Source of the DNA: Lunularia cruciata
Lineage: Eukaryota > Streptophyta > Marchantiopsida > Lunulariales > Lunulariaceae
Length of the DNA: 64,000 nt
Reading direction: 5' to 3'
Assembly (NCBI GenBank): GCA_948567375.1
Contig: OX419757.1
Span: forward strand, 30,876,001 to 30,940,000
Part shown: in pieces, positions 34,255 through 44,965 of the stretch
Layout: each line of letters begins with the position of its first letter
How positions within the stretch are numbered: the stretch's first letter is position 1
Program-made: the position numbers and the translations under genes
Notes under the pieces: model-generated
The model's input: the letters and a program-made list of their open reading frames with translations, nothing else
The model's database searches: none
What the model was told of the DNA's origin: nothing

Positions 34255-35290
34255 TATTGTAGCAAATCTGGTAGCCACAAATGCCAACGTTACATTCAAG
34301 CAATTGTAGGAAGATAACAAGCTGTACAAGAGGCAGCTGAATTTGGCACTCAAGAAGGTGAGGTCGATGTCAAAGAAGGACCTGCCTGCTATTTATCGTA
34401 TTGAACAAGAAGATTTGGGATCTCCGGAGGTAGACGCGGAGATTGCAAGGTGCATGATTACATTGATACCCATTGATTTGAGGTCCGGTGTGAATGTCAT
34501 GACGAAAGATATTGCAAATTGACTTGGGTATCACACGTTTGAACCAACACCCCGAGTGTTGAAATTTGCAGACCAAACCAGGAGATGGCCTTTGGGCATG
34601 CTATCAAATATAACCACGATCATTGGAGGGGTTCCCTTTAAATTGAACTACATTGTGTTGCGACCAGTGACAAAGACTGGTTACCTTCTGTTGATTGGAA
34701 GACCCTGGTTGTATAGTGCACAAGTTGTGGTGGATTGGCATTAGCAAAAGTTAAGATTTAAGGACATTTTGTCTAAAGATCAGAAGCTGGTGATTGTGAG
34801 TTGGACAAAGGTTCCCCACCTCAGGGAAACAAGTTCGTCGGAAGAGGAGGATGAATCCAAAGACTCATCATCTTCGTCCTCAAACGAATCCAAAGACAAC
34901 GTTCAAGTTAACTATCTAGAATGCTACGAGGTGGATGTCAAAGACAAAGATCCATATGACCTCACCTCGGGTGAACCTGACTTGGAGGAGGGGGATTTGA
35001 TTGCAGCTCACCTTGGGTTAAGCCGAGTAAGCCACATTGAAGGAGTCATCAACCCTGATGATTGTCAAGATGTTTTATTGATTGAAGGAAAAATTTTGAA
35101 AATCTCAAAGACAGTCACTTTGGAGGAGTTGGTAGGATACACTGCTTTGTTCATAAAATTCCAGGATGTATTCGCCTGGTCTATTGATCAAATGCCGGAT
35201 ATTCCACAAGAATTTGGAGAACACTGGATTGATCTAGTTGAAGGTGCAGTTCTGGTTCAGCAGTGACAATACCGCCTGAACCCAAAGTAC
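34255..35290 (+). pseudogene. Family B protease and linker to RT
   Basis: Protease with a VNVMTKD active-site region (about 34489-34510) and the conserved GRPWLYSAQVVVDW (34695-34740). A TGA at 34519-34521 sits within the protease, at the same codon as in the B copy at 63991, where the B' copy has an Arg codon. A linker rich in acid and serine (34840-34900) and the RT approach (LFIKFQDVFAWSIDQMPDIP, 35145-35205) follow in an open frame of 165 codons. Confidence 0.7.
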
Positions 35291-36653
35291 TTGCTTTTGG
35301 TGAAAGATGAAATCGATAAGTACTTAGGGGCCAGAATCATCTTCCCTATATTAAGTAGTGAATGGGTTTCCCCCATTGTCATTGTCCCAAAGAAGAAAAC
35401 AGGGAAGATCCAAGTGTGCCAAGACTTCCGGAAGTTGAACGCAGTCACAAGGAAAGATCATCATCCCTTGCCTTTTACAGATACAATTTTAGATCAGGTA
35501 GCGGGTCATTCTTGTTATAGCTTTCTCAATGGATTTTCAAGGTACAATCAAGGATCCATTCAAGAAGAGGACAAGGATAAAACCACCTTCACAACCGATT
35601 GGGGCACTTTTGCTTACAATCAAATGCCCTTTGGGTTGGGTAATGCTCTCGCTACTTTCCAGTGGATGATGAATTCAATCTTCAAAGATTTCTTGCGCAA
35701 ATTTTTGGAAGTTTTCATTGATGACTTTTGTGTGTTTGGGCAAAGAGATGTACATTTAGATTACCTTTGCCAAAATTTTGAAAGGTGTCATTTTGCCGGC
35801 TTGTCATTACACCCGGAGAAATGCTTCTTTGCAATGAAGGATGGAATTCTTCTGGGGTATTGGGTGTCAAGCCGAGGTATTGAAGCCGATGTTGAGAAGG
35901 TTAAGATAATTGCAGCTTTGGAATCCCCAAAGAACATCTGGGAGCTGAGAGCCTTCTTGGGACATGTCGGATACTACAGACACTTTGTGTCAAATTATGC
36001 AGTGCTTGCTGCACCACTTACCAAGCTTCTGAAGAAATCCAAAGACTATTTGTGGGAAGCAAATCAAGAAGAAGCTTTCCAAGTGTTGAAGAAGAAGCTG
36101 GTTGAAGCACCAATTATGAGGGCCCCGAATTGGGATGTCCCTTTTCATGTATATATGGACACTTTGTCCATGACCATCGGACTCGTCTTAAGTTAGAAGG
36201 ACAAAAAGAAGAAGGACTACCCGGTGTATTATGCCAGCCAACAACTTTCAGTTTATGAAAAGAACTATTCGACGACTCAGAAGCACTCAAAATGGTGTAT
36301 GCCTACAAGAAATTTTGCCATTATCTGTTGGGGTATGAGTTTGTCTTCTATGTTGACCATTACGCATTGCAACATTTGGTCAAGAAGGCAGATTTATCCG
36401 GGCAAATTGCAAGATGGATCTTGTTGTTACAAGAGTTCACGTATACTGTACAAGTAAGGAAGGGAGCTTCACATTTGAATGAGGACTTCCTGTCCAGGTT
36501 AGAAACTCAAGACCAGGAGTGGGAAATTGACGATCAGTTCCTTGACAAAGAGTTGTATCACTTATCAACAATGCGAAGTACAAGGTATGCAGCTGAATAT
36601 CATTATCTGCATACTCTTCATTGTCCTGAAGGTATGGATCCGGAGCAGAGGGT
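35291..36653 (+). pseudogene. Family B reverse transcriptase and RNase H
   Basis: A 301-codon open frame with RT: SSEWVSPIVIVPKKKTGKIQ, FRKLNAVTRKDHHPLPFTD, FLNGFSRYNQGSIQ (the usual catalytic Asp of the LDG motif is Asn), MPFGLGNALATFQ, the catalytic FIDDFCVFG (about 35715-35745) and FLGHVGYYRHFVSNY. RNase H follows with YYASQQLSVYEKNY, a frameshift near 36280, then FYVDHYALQHLVKK and ASHLNEDFLSR (to about 36500). The A solo LTR interrupts the linker at 36654. The D-to-N change alone would disable polymerisation. Confidence 0.85.
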
Positions 36654-37345
36654 TGTAACACCCATTTGTGAATGTGTGTGGTATTGTGATATTTAGCTTG
36701 GTATTACAAGTACTTAAGACATATTATTTATATAGAGATAAAGGACGGTTCTATATTAGTCATGGTTAGCTAAAGTTAGTCATAGCTAAGATAGAGGGGA
36801 CCTTACTTTAGAGGAAGTAGAAAAGATGAGCACCACTTTTTTGGATTTTAGTGTGTTGACTTGGTATTATTCCTAGGTGTTTGGCTTTGAGGAAAGAGTT
36901 GAGAACTCTTGGGCCCACAAGCCTTTTTGTTTTGGATTCTTCTTTAGTCCAAGGATAGCCAATGTGAAGGAATCCTTGACTTAGTGGTTGGGTCAAGATA
37001 AGACCACATGCTTAGGGGAATATGCCCATGTGAATGGATATTCCTTTCTACTTTTTGAGTTTACTTGACTTTTAGTCTAGTAACTTGAGTTACTACGGTA
37101 ATTAGTAACTTTGGTACGTAACTATTTCACAAGTATATAAACAAGGGGTGAGGAGGTACTCATCATCCTTTCATTTGCAACTATCTCTCTCTCATTGAGT
37201 TCTCTAGTGAGCAATGTCTTGAGTCTTGGAATGTTAGCCTTGGAGGAGTATGATGGAGTTTGGATTCCTTGCCTTCTTAGTCCATGGTGCGCTACCATAA
37301 TAGCCATCAGAGGTTCATCCTGAGTGAGAGATAGGCCGGCTCACA
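36654..37345 (+). mobile_element. Solo LTR of family A (692 bp)
   Basis: TGTAACACCC to CCGGCTCACA, complete, inside the B pol gene. B sequence resumes directly on the right. Flanks are GGGT (36650-36653) and GGGC (37346-37349): a 4-bp target duplication with one C-to-T change. It contains the 13-bp segment (ACCACATGCTTAG-type) that the 679-bp LTRs lack. Confidence 0.9.
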
Positions 37346-38583
37346 GGGCAGTCTTTCTTAGGAAAATGGGGCCATACCAGCTCAAACACAGCATTTTATT
37401 TAAGATGGGCAAAGATGAAGTACTACGGTGATGCTTGGAGTCATATGAAGTAGGAGGAGTGATTGAATCTTTACACTCTGAAGCATTGGGAGGACACTAT
37501 GCTCTGAAGAATACGGTAAAGAAAATTCTTTCGGCAGGGTATTGGTCGCCTACAATGTACAAAGATGTGCACACTCATATCCTAAGCTGTGATGCTTGTC
37601 AAAGAACGGGGAAGCCGATGGCTACTTCTCAATGGCCTTTGAGACCATTTTTGCCTTTGGCCCCATTTGAGAAATGGGGGATTGATTTTGTGAGTCCCAT
37701 TCAACTAGTGACCCGAGTCACAAGAAAGCGATACATTTTGGTTTGCACTGACTATGCTACCAAAATGGTTGAAGCTAAAGCAACTTGCAGAGATGATGCT
37801 GAAACTGTGGCGGAATTTTTCTTTCGAAATATCATCTCCCGATATGGGTGTCCTCTGGAATTGGTCAGTGACTGAGGAACACATTTTTTGAACTCTGTAA
37901 TGGAGGCATTAACCAAGTACTTTCATATTAAACATCGGAAGACGACTCCTTATAACCCAAAAGCAAATGGCTTAACAGAAAAAGTGAATGGGTTGCTTTG
38001 CAAAATTTTGAATAAGATGACTGTCAATTATGCCTACAACTGGGATACAAAATTACTAGCCGCGTTGTGGGCATATCAAATGACAGAAAAGATTACAACC
38101 AAACAAACTCCATACTTGTTGACATATGGCTTGCATCCCATACTGCCAATTGAATTTGAAGTACCGACCTATCGGGTTCTTTGCAAAGAACGCATGTCGG
38201 AAGAAGAAAGTTAGGATCTTCGCATTCAGCAACTGATGTGGTTAGAAGAGAAAAGAGACGATACAATGCAAACCACAAAAGAAGTACAAGCACAGAGGAA
38301 AGTCAAGCATGATAAGAGAATCAAGCTTGTAGTTGTACGTGAAGGGGATTTGGTTTTGTTATATGACAATCGCCAAATATTTTTTCCAGGCAAGTTGCAT
38401 TTGAGATGGATGGGTCCCTATCGAGTTCTTCACCTTTACTAAAATGGGTCCATGTAGCTTATAGACTTGGAAGGTAATCCTTTTGCCACTCGAGATGGGT
38501 AGAGAGTTTGGAGATATTGGACCATAGACTTGGAAGTTTCTAAGACACCTCAGGTCTATGTTCACTGGGATGCTCACATTTGA
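37346..38583 (+). pseudogene. Family B integrase
   Basis: HHCC zinc domain (HSEALGGHYALKN to CDACQR, 37480-37608), catalytic core with GIDFVSP (37680-37700), LVSD followed by a TGA at 37873-37875 (a CAA codon in the B' copy) and the glutamate in KANGLTEKVNGLL (37965-38000). The C-terminal domain KHDKRIKLVVVREGDLVLLYD (38305-38370) has the KxxxxGPY-type turn as RWMGPYRVLH (38407-38436). It ends VHWDAHI-stop at 38581-38583, within the start of the polypurine tract. Confidence 0.85.
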
Positions 38584-38594
38584 GGGAGGGGGTA
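38581..38594 (+). promoter_or_regulatory. Polypurine tract of family B
   Basis: TGAGGGAGGGGGTA directly precedes the LTR start TGTGGTACCC at 38595. The B' element has the equivalent GAGGGCAGAGGTA before 18938. The stop codon of integrase overlaps it. Confidence 0.7.
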
Positions 38595-40878
38595 TGTGGT
38601 ACCCACATACTCCCTCTTTATTTTTTCAAAATAAAGAAGAAGAAGTGTAGAGAGAAGTTAGATTGCACCTGTATGGCCAAAGAAGGCAAAGAAAAGAGTC
38701 TTTGGGATGAAATCCAAAGTAAAGTGACTTTGGGTCATAAGGCAAAGTACTTGGAAATGCCCTATCAACACACAACCCAAAGTAAGGAGTCTTTGTATTG
38801 GGAGGAGCTCAACCCAAGGCAAAGTCAGTCTAAAAACCTTTTGTCGGAGCAAGAAATTCAAGAAGGGACCATTCAAAAACTGGCAGCCCATACGCTCGAA
38901 GTTTGATTGACAATGATAGGTGCATGCAGGAGGCATGATTTCTTGGTAGAAACTTGAAGTGAAGAAAGATGAAAAAAGCGCAACTCTATAAAAAGCAAAC
39001 TCGCAACAACGAAATGTCAAGTAATTTTCCTTCACCGTTGAGAAGTCGTCTTGCAGATTTTGTCCAGATTAGAAGAAGAGAACTCGGAGTTGAAGAAGAG
39101 TATAACCGGAGGTGAGGAGGAAAGGGAAGTACTGCAAGTGGAGGCAATAGTGAGGACTCAAGTAATTGAAGACCTGAAGAGAGAAGTAAGATATTGAGAA
39201 GAACTTGTGAAGAAGAGTGACATAGCAAGGGAAAGACAAGTAGCAGAACACAAGATCTTGAAGCAACAATTTGTTGATTCAAGAGTAGAAGTTATCCATG
39301 CTATGGCGAGAGTAGCAGCGAAGGATCAAGAGCTCGATAGAGTGATGGAGAGTGTAGAGGAGAAGAAGCAACTCTAGCAAAGAGAGTTGGTAGCACGGTA
39401 TAGGGAAGAAGAGAGATTACGAGAGTTACTTTGTAATCAAGAGGAGAAGGTGGTACAGAAGGAGAAGGAGAAGGAGACGGTGAAAGCTGAGTTCGAAGCC
39501 AAATTGGCAATGTATAGGGAGGACTAGCTTGCAGATCAAGAGCAAGAGAGGAAGATGAGATTGGAGCTGTTGAAGGAGATTTTCTTCAAGATGAACGCAA
39601 TGTTGAGTACAGAGGCCAGCATTCGGACTGAAGAGACGAAGCTGCACGAGTTGAAATTGTTGGTGCAGGAGACGAGGCAAAGACAGGCAAAAGATACAGA
39701 TTTGAATGCGTTGTTGATAAGTCTCTGAACTCGTGTAGACAAGAAGATCTTAGAAGTAGAAGACAATATTGCGATTAGATTAGACTTAGTGAAAATAGAG
39801 ATAGAAAAACTTTGAAAAGACGTTAGAGCCAAACCTAAAGTAGATAACATAGGAGTGCTGATGTCTTCGGGGTTAAAGATGGAGACATTGGAGAAGAGTG
39901 GGTCGAGAGATGAAGAGTTAGATTGATTACCTACTAGTGCAATTTTAGATCAGGAAAGAGAATTGTTGGATCTAGTAGAAGAAGTAGAAGATATGAAACC
40001 CAAAAAATAGAGTAGTAGGAAGTAAATTTACTTCGGGTTTGGGTTTGAAAGCAGATGATGAAGTAGACATCCGATCAGATTAGTAACAGTTTTGAGATTT
40101 GAAGAGGCAGATATGAAGAGGTGCATTGTCATTTTGGATCTACAGGTTAGAAAAGTTGTTGTAGAACGGTATAGTTGTTAGAACTGTCAATTGCTTCACT
40201 ATTTAAGAAAGGCATTCGCAGTCAGATGTTGTTCAATGCTCATAATTTTTGAGAATAGATAAAGCTAAGTGTTGTGAAGTAGTGCTTGTCGCTTGAGCTT
40301 GATTTTGAGTATCAACTTTGCAATTGTGTTTGTGAGTGTGTGGAGAAATTTGAAGTACAAGTCAGTGTGCTTGTTGGATGTTGGATTCCGTAGCCTTGAT
40401 CTTCATTCTGTGTGTTTGATCCTAAGTGAAGTGCAATCGAAGTAATGCCTTGATAGATCTGAGAGGAATTGTAGTGTTGGTAGTATTCTGCATTTGTGAG
40501 TGTAGTGCAAAGTTGATGTGAAGCAATTTTGATCAAGGAAGTTGTGCCTTCAGTGGAGGGGTGGAACACAATTCTGAGGCAAAGTTGTTTTGCAGTGTAG
40601 TGCCGTTTTTGGGAGAGCTTGAATCATCACAATCAAGATTGTTTGGAAAGATTTGTTGGATTTGTGATTAAGGAGTGTGAAATTCGTTACAAGATTGAAA
40701 GTCAGTGCTTGTTACTCTCTTCTGGGTGTGGTTTCTACCTGAGAGATTAAAGACGTAACCAAGAAGAACTACATGTTACTGTTTGACTTTGTATTTGACC
40801 AATTCTGAGTTGTATCTCTGCGGGAACAAACTTTACTTACTCGATTACCGCAAAAGTGATATTTTTTGGGTTGTCACA
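38595..40878 (+). repeat. B 3' LTR with internal deletion
   Basis: Starts TGTGGTACCCACAT and ends GGGTTGTCACA. Length is 2284 bp against 3.78 kb in intact copies. About 1.5 kb is lost at about 39057, between two TTGCAG repeats at the start and in the middle of the LTR ORF. What remains of the ORF: the first approximately 15 codons (ATG near 39014), then the coiled coil (39060-39870) and the terminal VDIR-D before TAG at about 40080. The TATA box (CTCTATAAAAAG, about 38983) is kept. Confidence 0.88.
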
Positions 40879-42624
40879 CAGGCACATGCTGGGGCAAATG
40901 GACCAAGTGGACATGGTATTCTTGGGACACATCCAATAGCTACTAGGGAGAGTGGTCTATTTGGAGTCCATCTAGGTGAGTGTGGGCCACTTGGATTACA
41001 CCCTTGGTCCACATGGGATGCAGCTAGAGGACGTGTGGAGCTTGCAGCCAGAGTGGAGGGAGTTTTTCACACAGAGGTTGGGACCTCTAGTGGTCGGGAG
41101 CATGACACTATCACTCCCAAGGGCCCAGTGTAGCAGTCAGTCAGTACGTCTTCCACTCCTACTACAGTTACAGAGGATACTTGGGAGCCAGATCTTAGAC
41201 CCAAGCTTACTAGAGAGGAAAGATGGAGGGTTTGGAGGTTCTTGAGGAGTCACACAAGTTGTTTTGCCTTCAATATGAAGGATTTGGGTGCTTTGAAGGG
41301 ACCTGGTATACGGATTGAGCTGACTAGCGACACACCAGTTTTCCGATGTCCTTATTGATATAGTGGTATGAAGAGGACATTGATTCAGAGTCAGAGTAGT
41401 GACCTTTTTGAGGCTGGTTTGGTGGAGATTTCACATAGAGAGTATGCATCAGCGACAATGATGCCAGCCAAGAAGGATATGCATGGCAACTGTACAGATA
41501 GGCGGATGTGTGGAGATTACCGTCCTATCAACGGACGGACTAGGGCTGATCTGTATGCCATGCCTACACTGGAGGAGATTTTTGATGCGATTGGGCATGC
41601 AAAGGTCTTCAGTACTTTGGATCTTCAAGCAAGATATCATCAGTTGCCAATCAGGGAGGAGGATAAGTCCAAGACAACATTTTAGGCTATTGATCCTCAC
41701 GGTAAGGATGTGTTATATCAGTGGAGGTTCTTACCATTTGGGTTAAAGAATGCTCTTGCTGAGTTCCAGAGGGTCATGGATAGGATTCTAGCTGGATTGG
41801 ATTTTGCTCGGTGTTATATTGATGACATTTTGGTTTATAACACTACTGTGGAGGAGCATGAGAGACAATTGTTGGAGGTGTTTGAGAGGTTGAGATCTCA
41901 TGGACTCAAATTACATCCTAGGAAGTGTAGGTTCTTCCACAAGTAGGTTGAGTATTTGGGTCACCATATCTACCCTAGAGGACTTGGTGTTCAGCAGACC
42001 AAGGTGGAGTCTATTGCACGTATTCCTTGGCTTACGGATGTGAGCAGAGTGCAAGCATTCCTTGGGTTGGCGAACTTCTATCACCGCTATGTTAGAGGAT
42101 TTAGTGCCATTGCCAAGGCGTTGACAAAGCTAACCAAGCTTACACAGGAGTGGTGTTGGGGAGATGAGTAGGAGAGAGCTTTTGTAGAGCTCAAGGAGAG
42201 GTTGACATCTGCTCCTATTTTAATGAGACCGATCAAGGGATGACCATTTCAGGTTCACATTGATTGGAGTGTGTTGGGGCTTGGAGCGGTGCTCACCCAA
42301 CATGATGATGAGGAGAAGGAGTTTGTGGTGGCCTATGCTAGTTGCTCCAACAATTCAGCGGAGGCAAGGTATAGTTGATATGAGGGAGAGTGCTTGGCAG
42401 CAGTTTGGGCAATAGCACATTTCCGATGTTACCTATTTGGGAACCCCTTCACTCTCATCATTGATCATCAGCCACTGAAGTGGTTGATGGAGTCCGACAA
42501 GCTTTCAAGGAAGCTTGCACAATGGGCTCTGATTTTACAAGAGTATGATTTCACGGTTGTTCACAGACTTGGAGTAGTGAACCGTGATGCAGATTGGTTG
42601 AGTAGAAACCCATGTCCCAGCTAG
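40879..42624 (+). pseudogene. Family D linker, reverse transcriptase and RNase H
   Basis: A glycine-rich linker, then LTREERWRVWRFLRSHTSCF (41206-41265) leading to RT with SATMMPAKKD, CGDYRPINGRTRADLYAMP (41510-41570), FSTLDLQARYHQLPI (about 41608-41652), WRFLPFGLKNALAEFQRV and the catalytic YIDDILVYN (41815-41841). The connection has FLGLANFYHRYVRGF (42058-42102); RNase H has HFRCYLFGNPFTLIIDHQPLK (42415-42480) and VNRDADWLSR. One frame, interrupted by TAG at 41131, 41683, 41944, 42169 and 42622 and TGA at 41356, 42241 and 42376. The RT type differs from A and B and looks like the YIDD Gypsy group. Confidence 0.85.
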
Positions 42625-43943
42625 CAGGATCAGACTGGAGCACGTTGGCACGGTGAGACAAATGAGGAGATGGTGCCAAGTTGGCATGCACCGGCCTTTC
42701 TATCTATATATGCAGAGGCTTTGGTGGTATCTCTCTCAGCGCATATAGGAGGAGTTATTGAGGTCACAAATCCAGAGAGTGAAGATATTGGTACAGTTCA
42801 GCGAGACATTCATGATGATGTCTTAGTGATGAACTATCTTTGCACTGGTGTTGTGAGTGGCACAGTTGGGGCCAAGGAGAGAGACCGTGTTCTTCAGCGG
42901 GCCAGACGGTTAAGATTGGAGGGTCAAAACCTTTTGCATGTATGGGAGGATGGTAGAGTGCGAGTAGTACCACTTTCATCTCAGAGACGATAGTTGGTCC
43001 ATCATGCTCATGAGGAGCTAGGACATTTTGGAGTAAAGCGTACATATAGCTTACTCTAGAGTCATTATTGGTGGCATGGTATGCAGACCGAGGTACAGCA
43101 ATTTGTTGCCAGATGTGTGGTTTGTGACCGAGTTAGAGCATCATTCAATGCTCCTACGCCACCATTACACCCATTACCTATCATGGGATTGGGTTATCGT
43201 TGGAGTTTGGACTTTGCCGGACCTTTACCGCTGACTGTGAGACATAATCGGTATGTTTTGGTGATGGTGGAGCACTTCTCCAAGTGGATTGAGTTGGTAG
43301 CACTTCTTGACAAGTCTAGTGAAGGGACAGCTTATTCCTGGATCGAGTTCTTAGTCATTTTGGTGCACCAGCTAATGTTTTGACTGATCAGGGTACAGAG
43401 TTCTTGGGGGAGTTTTAGGTCTTGTGTGACAAGGCTTTGATTGATCATCGTACTACATCTCAAGATCACCCTGAGGCAGATGGCTTAGCAAAGAGAGTGG
43501 TTCAGATGATGAAGAGAGGATTGCAAAAGTATGGTTTGCAGAGAGGCCACTTGGGAGATTGGGATCTCCAATTACCTTGGTTGGCCATGGGCTATTGGTT
43601 CAGCCGGCAAGCCTCCTTACCATCCTTCTCTCCATACTTTCTACTCTATGGTTGAGATCCAGATTTACCTACAGCCATTCGTCGAGATGCTATTGTAGTT
43701 TTGGACTTGGATGACCTTGATGTATGGATGAGTGCATGTTCTCAGCGGGCAGAGATCTTTTGGAGAGTGATGCCGATGGTCTTTGAGAACTTGGCGATTG
43801 CTCAGCATAGAGATAATTTACGCTATGCTACTATTTGAGGAGGAGGTTATAGGCCCTTGATCCGTCAATTTCATCCAGGCAACTATGTATATCTACAGTA
43901 GACAGCACCAACGACACTTGATGTTTCTACAGGCCGCACTATC
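42625..43943 (+). pseudogene. Family D integrase
   Basis: HHCC domain (HHAHEELGHFGVKRTY to CVVCDR, about 43000-43130), a core with WSLDFAGPLP (43201-43230), NVLTDQGTEFLGEF (about 43373-43415, one frame shifted) and the glutamate region replaced by AKRVVQMMKRGL (43486-43525; the expected Glu is Lys). The C-terminal SH3-like part continues into 43944. TAG at 42991 and 43057 and a frameshift near 43340. It directly precedes the PHD finger in the same final frame. Confidence 0.8.
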
Positions 43944-44243
43944 TTGAGAGTGCGTGAGGTTTTTCCATATGGAGTCCTTGTGTTAGAAGGACGTGATGGT
44001 GTTGTTTGGAAGGATCATGTGCGCAATTGTGCGCCATGCTACCTCCCAAACATTGATGGTACTATGGACCCAAGTTTGGCACTTGTACGTGTAGGCTTGA
44101 GGTGTATGTTATGTGGCTCTTCTGGTGGAGCTGCTACTATGTTAGTGTGTGATAGTTGTTCAAGAGGATGGCATATGGCATGTATGACTTCTCCCCTCAT
44201 AGTGGTTCCTCAGGGAAAGTGGTTATGTCCTAGATGTACTTGA
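43944..44243 (+). CDS. Integrase tail and PHD finger of family D (last 99 codons)
   Basis: The open end of the D polyprotein: an integrase tail (VREVFPYGVLVLEGRDG), then a C4HC3 PHD zinc finger from 44103 to 44237 with spacing C-X2-C-X11-C-X2-C-X4-H-X2-C-X14-C-X2-C and the conserved Trp two residues before the last Cys pair (GKWLCPRC). PHD fingers bind histone H3 tails, often according to the state of lysine 4. At the C-terminus of integrase it could guide integration to chosen chromatin, as chromodomains do in chromoviruses; that is inference. It is intact in this copy and stops one codon after the last Cys. The ATG at 43944 is internal, not a true start. Confidence 0.85.
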   Translation: MRVREVFPYGVLVLEGRDGVVWKDHVRNCAPCYLPNIDGTMDPSLALVRVGLRCMLCGSSGGAATMLVCDSCSRGWHMACMTSPLIVVPQGKWLCPRCT

Positions 44244-44519
44244 CCTATAGCTAGTTCATTCTTTATATGGTATAGATTGCAGACATGCGACTAACGATGG
44301 GGCTCCATAGCACCCGGCCTCTTGATCTTTGCCCATTAGAGGGTATACCATATACTTAGAGTAGATGGCTATCTGGAGTTAGAGGGACCTAACCGCCAGC
44401 TAGGGGGGCAATTGTGGCACTTTAGAGTCTATGTATGACTTATGTGTGAGTTGTGCTTCTATAGTGTATGATGTTGACAGCAATGTATGTTGTGTAGCAA
44501 TGTATATACGCACGACAAC
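44244..44519 (+). other. D 3' untranslated region
   Basis: Non-coding stretch between the polyprotein stop and the 3' LTR. Its last approximately 105 bases (ATTGTGGCACTTTAGAGTC onward, from 44409) are repeated at 44968-45073 beyond the truncated LTR. No clear polypurine tract is seen before the LTR start. Confidence 0.5.
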
Positions 44520-44965
44520 TGTCACGCTATTTTTAGTGCCGCATCTAGATGCTCAAACACATGAGTTCCAATGATAGTAGTTAGAGTTATTTCAGCAGTT
44601 TCTCAGAGACTACTTTCTGACGGTTAGATTTTGTGTTCGGGGTACTGACTTCACGATAGGGCCCACCGTCACTTTGCACCATTTGCACAGTCAAGTGTGC
44701 CATCAGCGGGACCATTAGGGTTTCAATGCTAGCTCGAGTCCAGGGGGTATATTTTTGAAGTGAGCTCCAGAGAGCTCACTTCTCTGATGTTGAGCCTTCG
44801 AGTTCCTGGCTATGGTGGATAGAGGCCGGCAAGTGTCACTTGGATTCTCTATGCTTGAGTGGGTGTGGCTTGACTGTAATCAGTGCCCATTTGTTGGCAG
44901 TTTATAGAGTGACAGATCAAGTACTGATCTGAGTTGTGTTGAGTTGAGAGTGGTAAGCAATCTGA
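44520..44965 (+). repeat. D 3' LTR, truncated
   Basis: Starts TGTCACGCTATTTT and matches the first approximately 445 bp of the LTR at 25474. It ends abruptly at CAATCTGATTA, and sequence of the D 3' UTR follows. No LTR end or target duplication can be defined. Confidence 0.8.

Larger units (their letters stand above)
32838..40878 (+). mobile_element. Family B Ty3/Gypsy element (+), 5' truncated
   Basis: Starts inside gag and runs through zinc knuckles, protease, RT, RNase H and integrase to a polypurine tract (38581-38594) and a 3' LTR (38595-40878). The 5' LTR, primer site and first part of gag are missing. An A solo LTR (36654-37345) sits between RNase H and integrase. The LTR has lost about 1.5 kb internally. 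D sequence flanks it on both sides. Confidence 0.85.
25474..44965 (+). mobile_element. Family D Ty3/Gypsy element (+), interrupted
   Basis: 5' LTR (25474-30336, split by a B solo LTR), primer site (30339-30358), gag, protease (to 32837), a large B insertion (32838-40878), then the linker, RT, RNase H, integrase and PHD finger (40879-44243), 3' UTR and a truncated 3' LTR (44520-44965). The methyltransferase domain expected between protease and RT is not present; it was lost with, or before, the B insertion. About 460 bp of gag and about 350 bp of LTR are also missing compared with D(-). Confidence 0.85.

Noticed and set aside
43944-44243. PHD finger as part of a host chromatin gene
   Set aside because: It continues the integrase tail frame and stops right before the element's 3' UTR and LTR, so it belongs to D.
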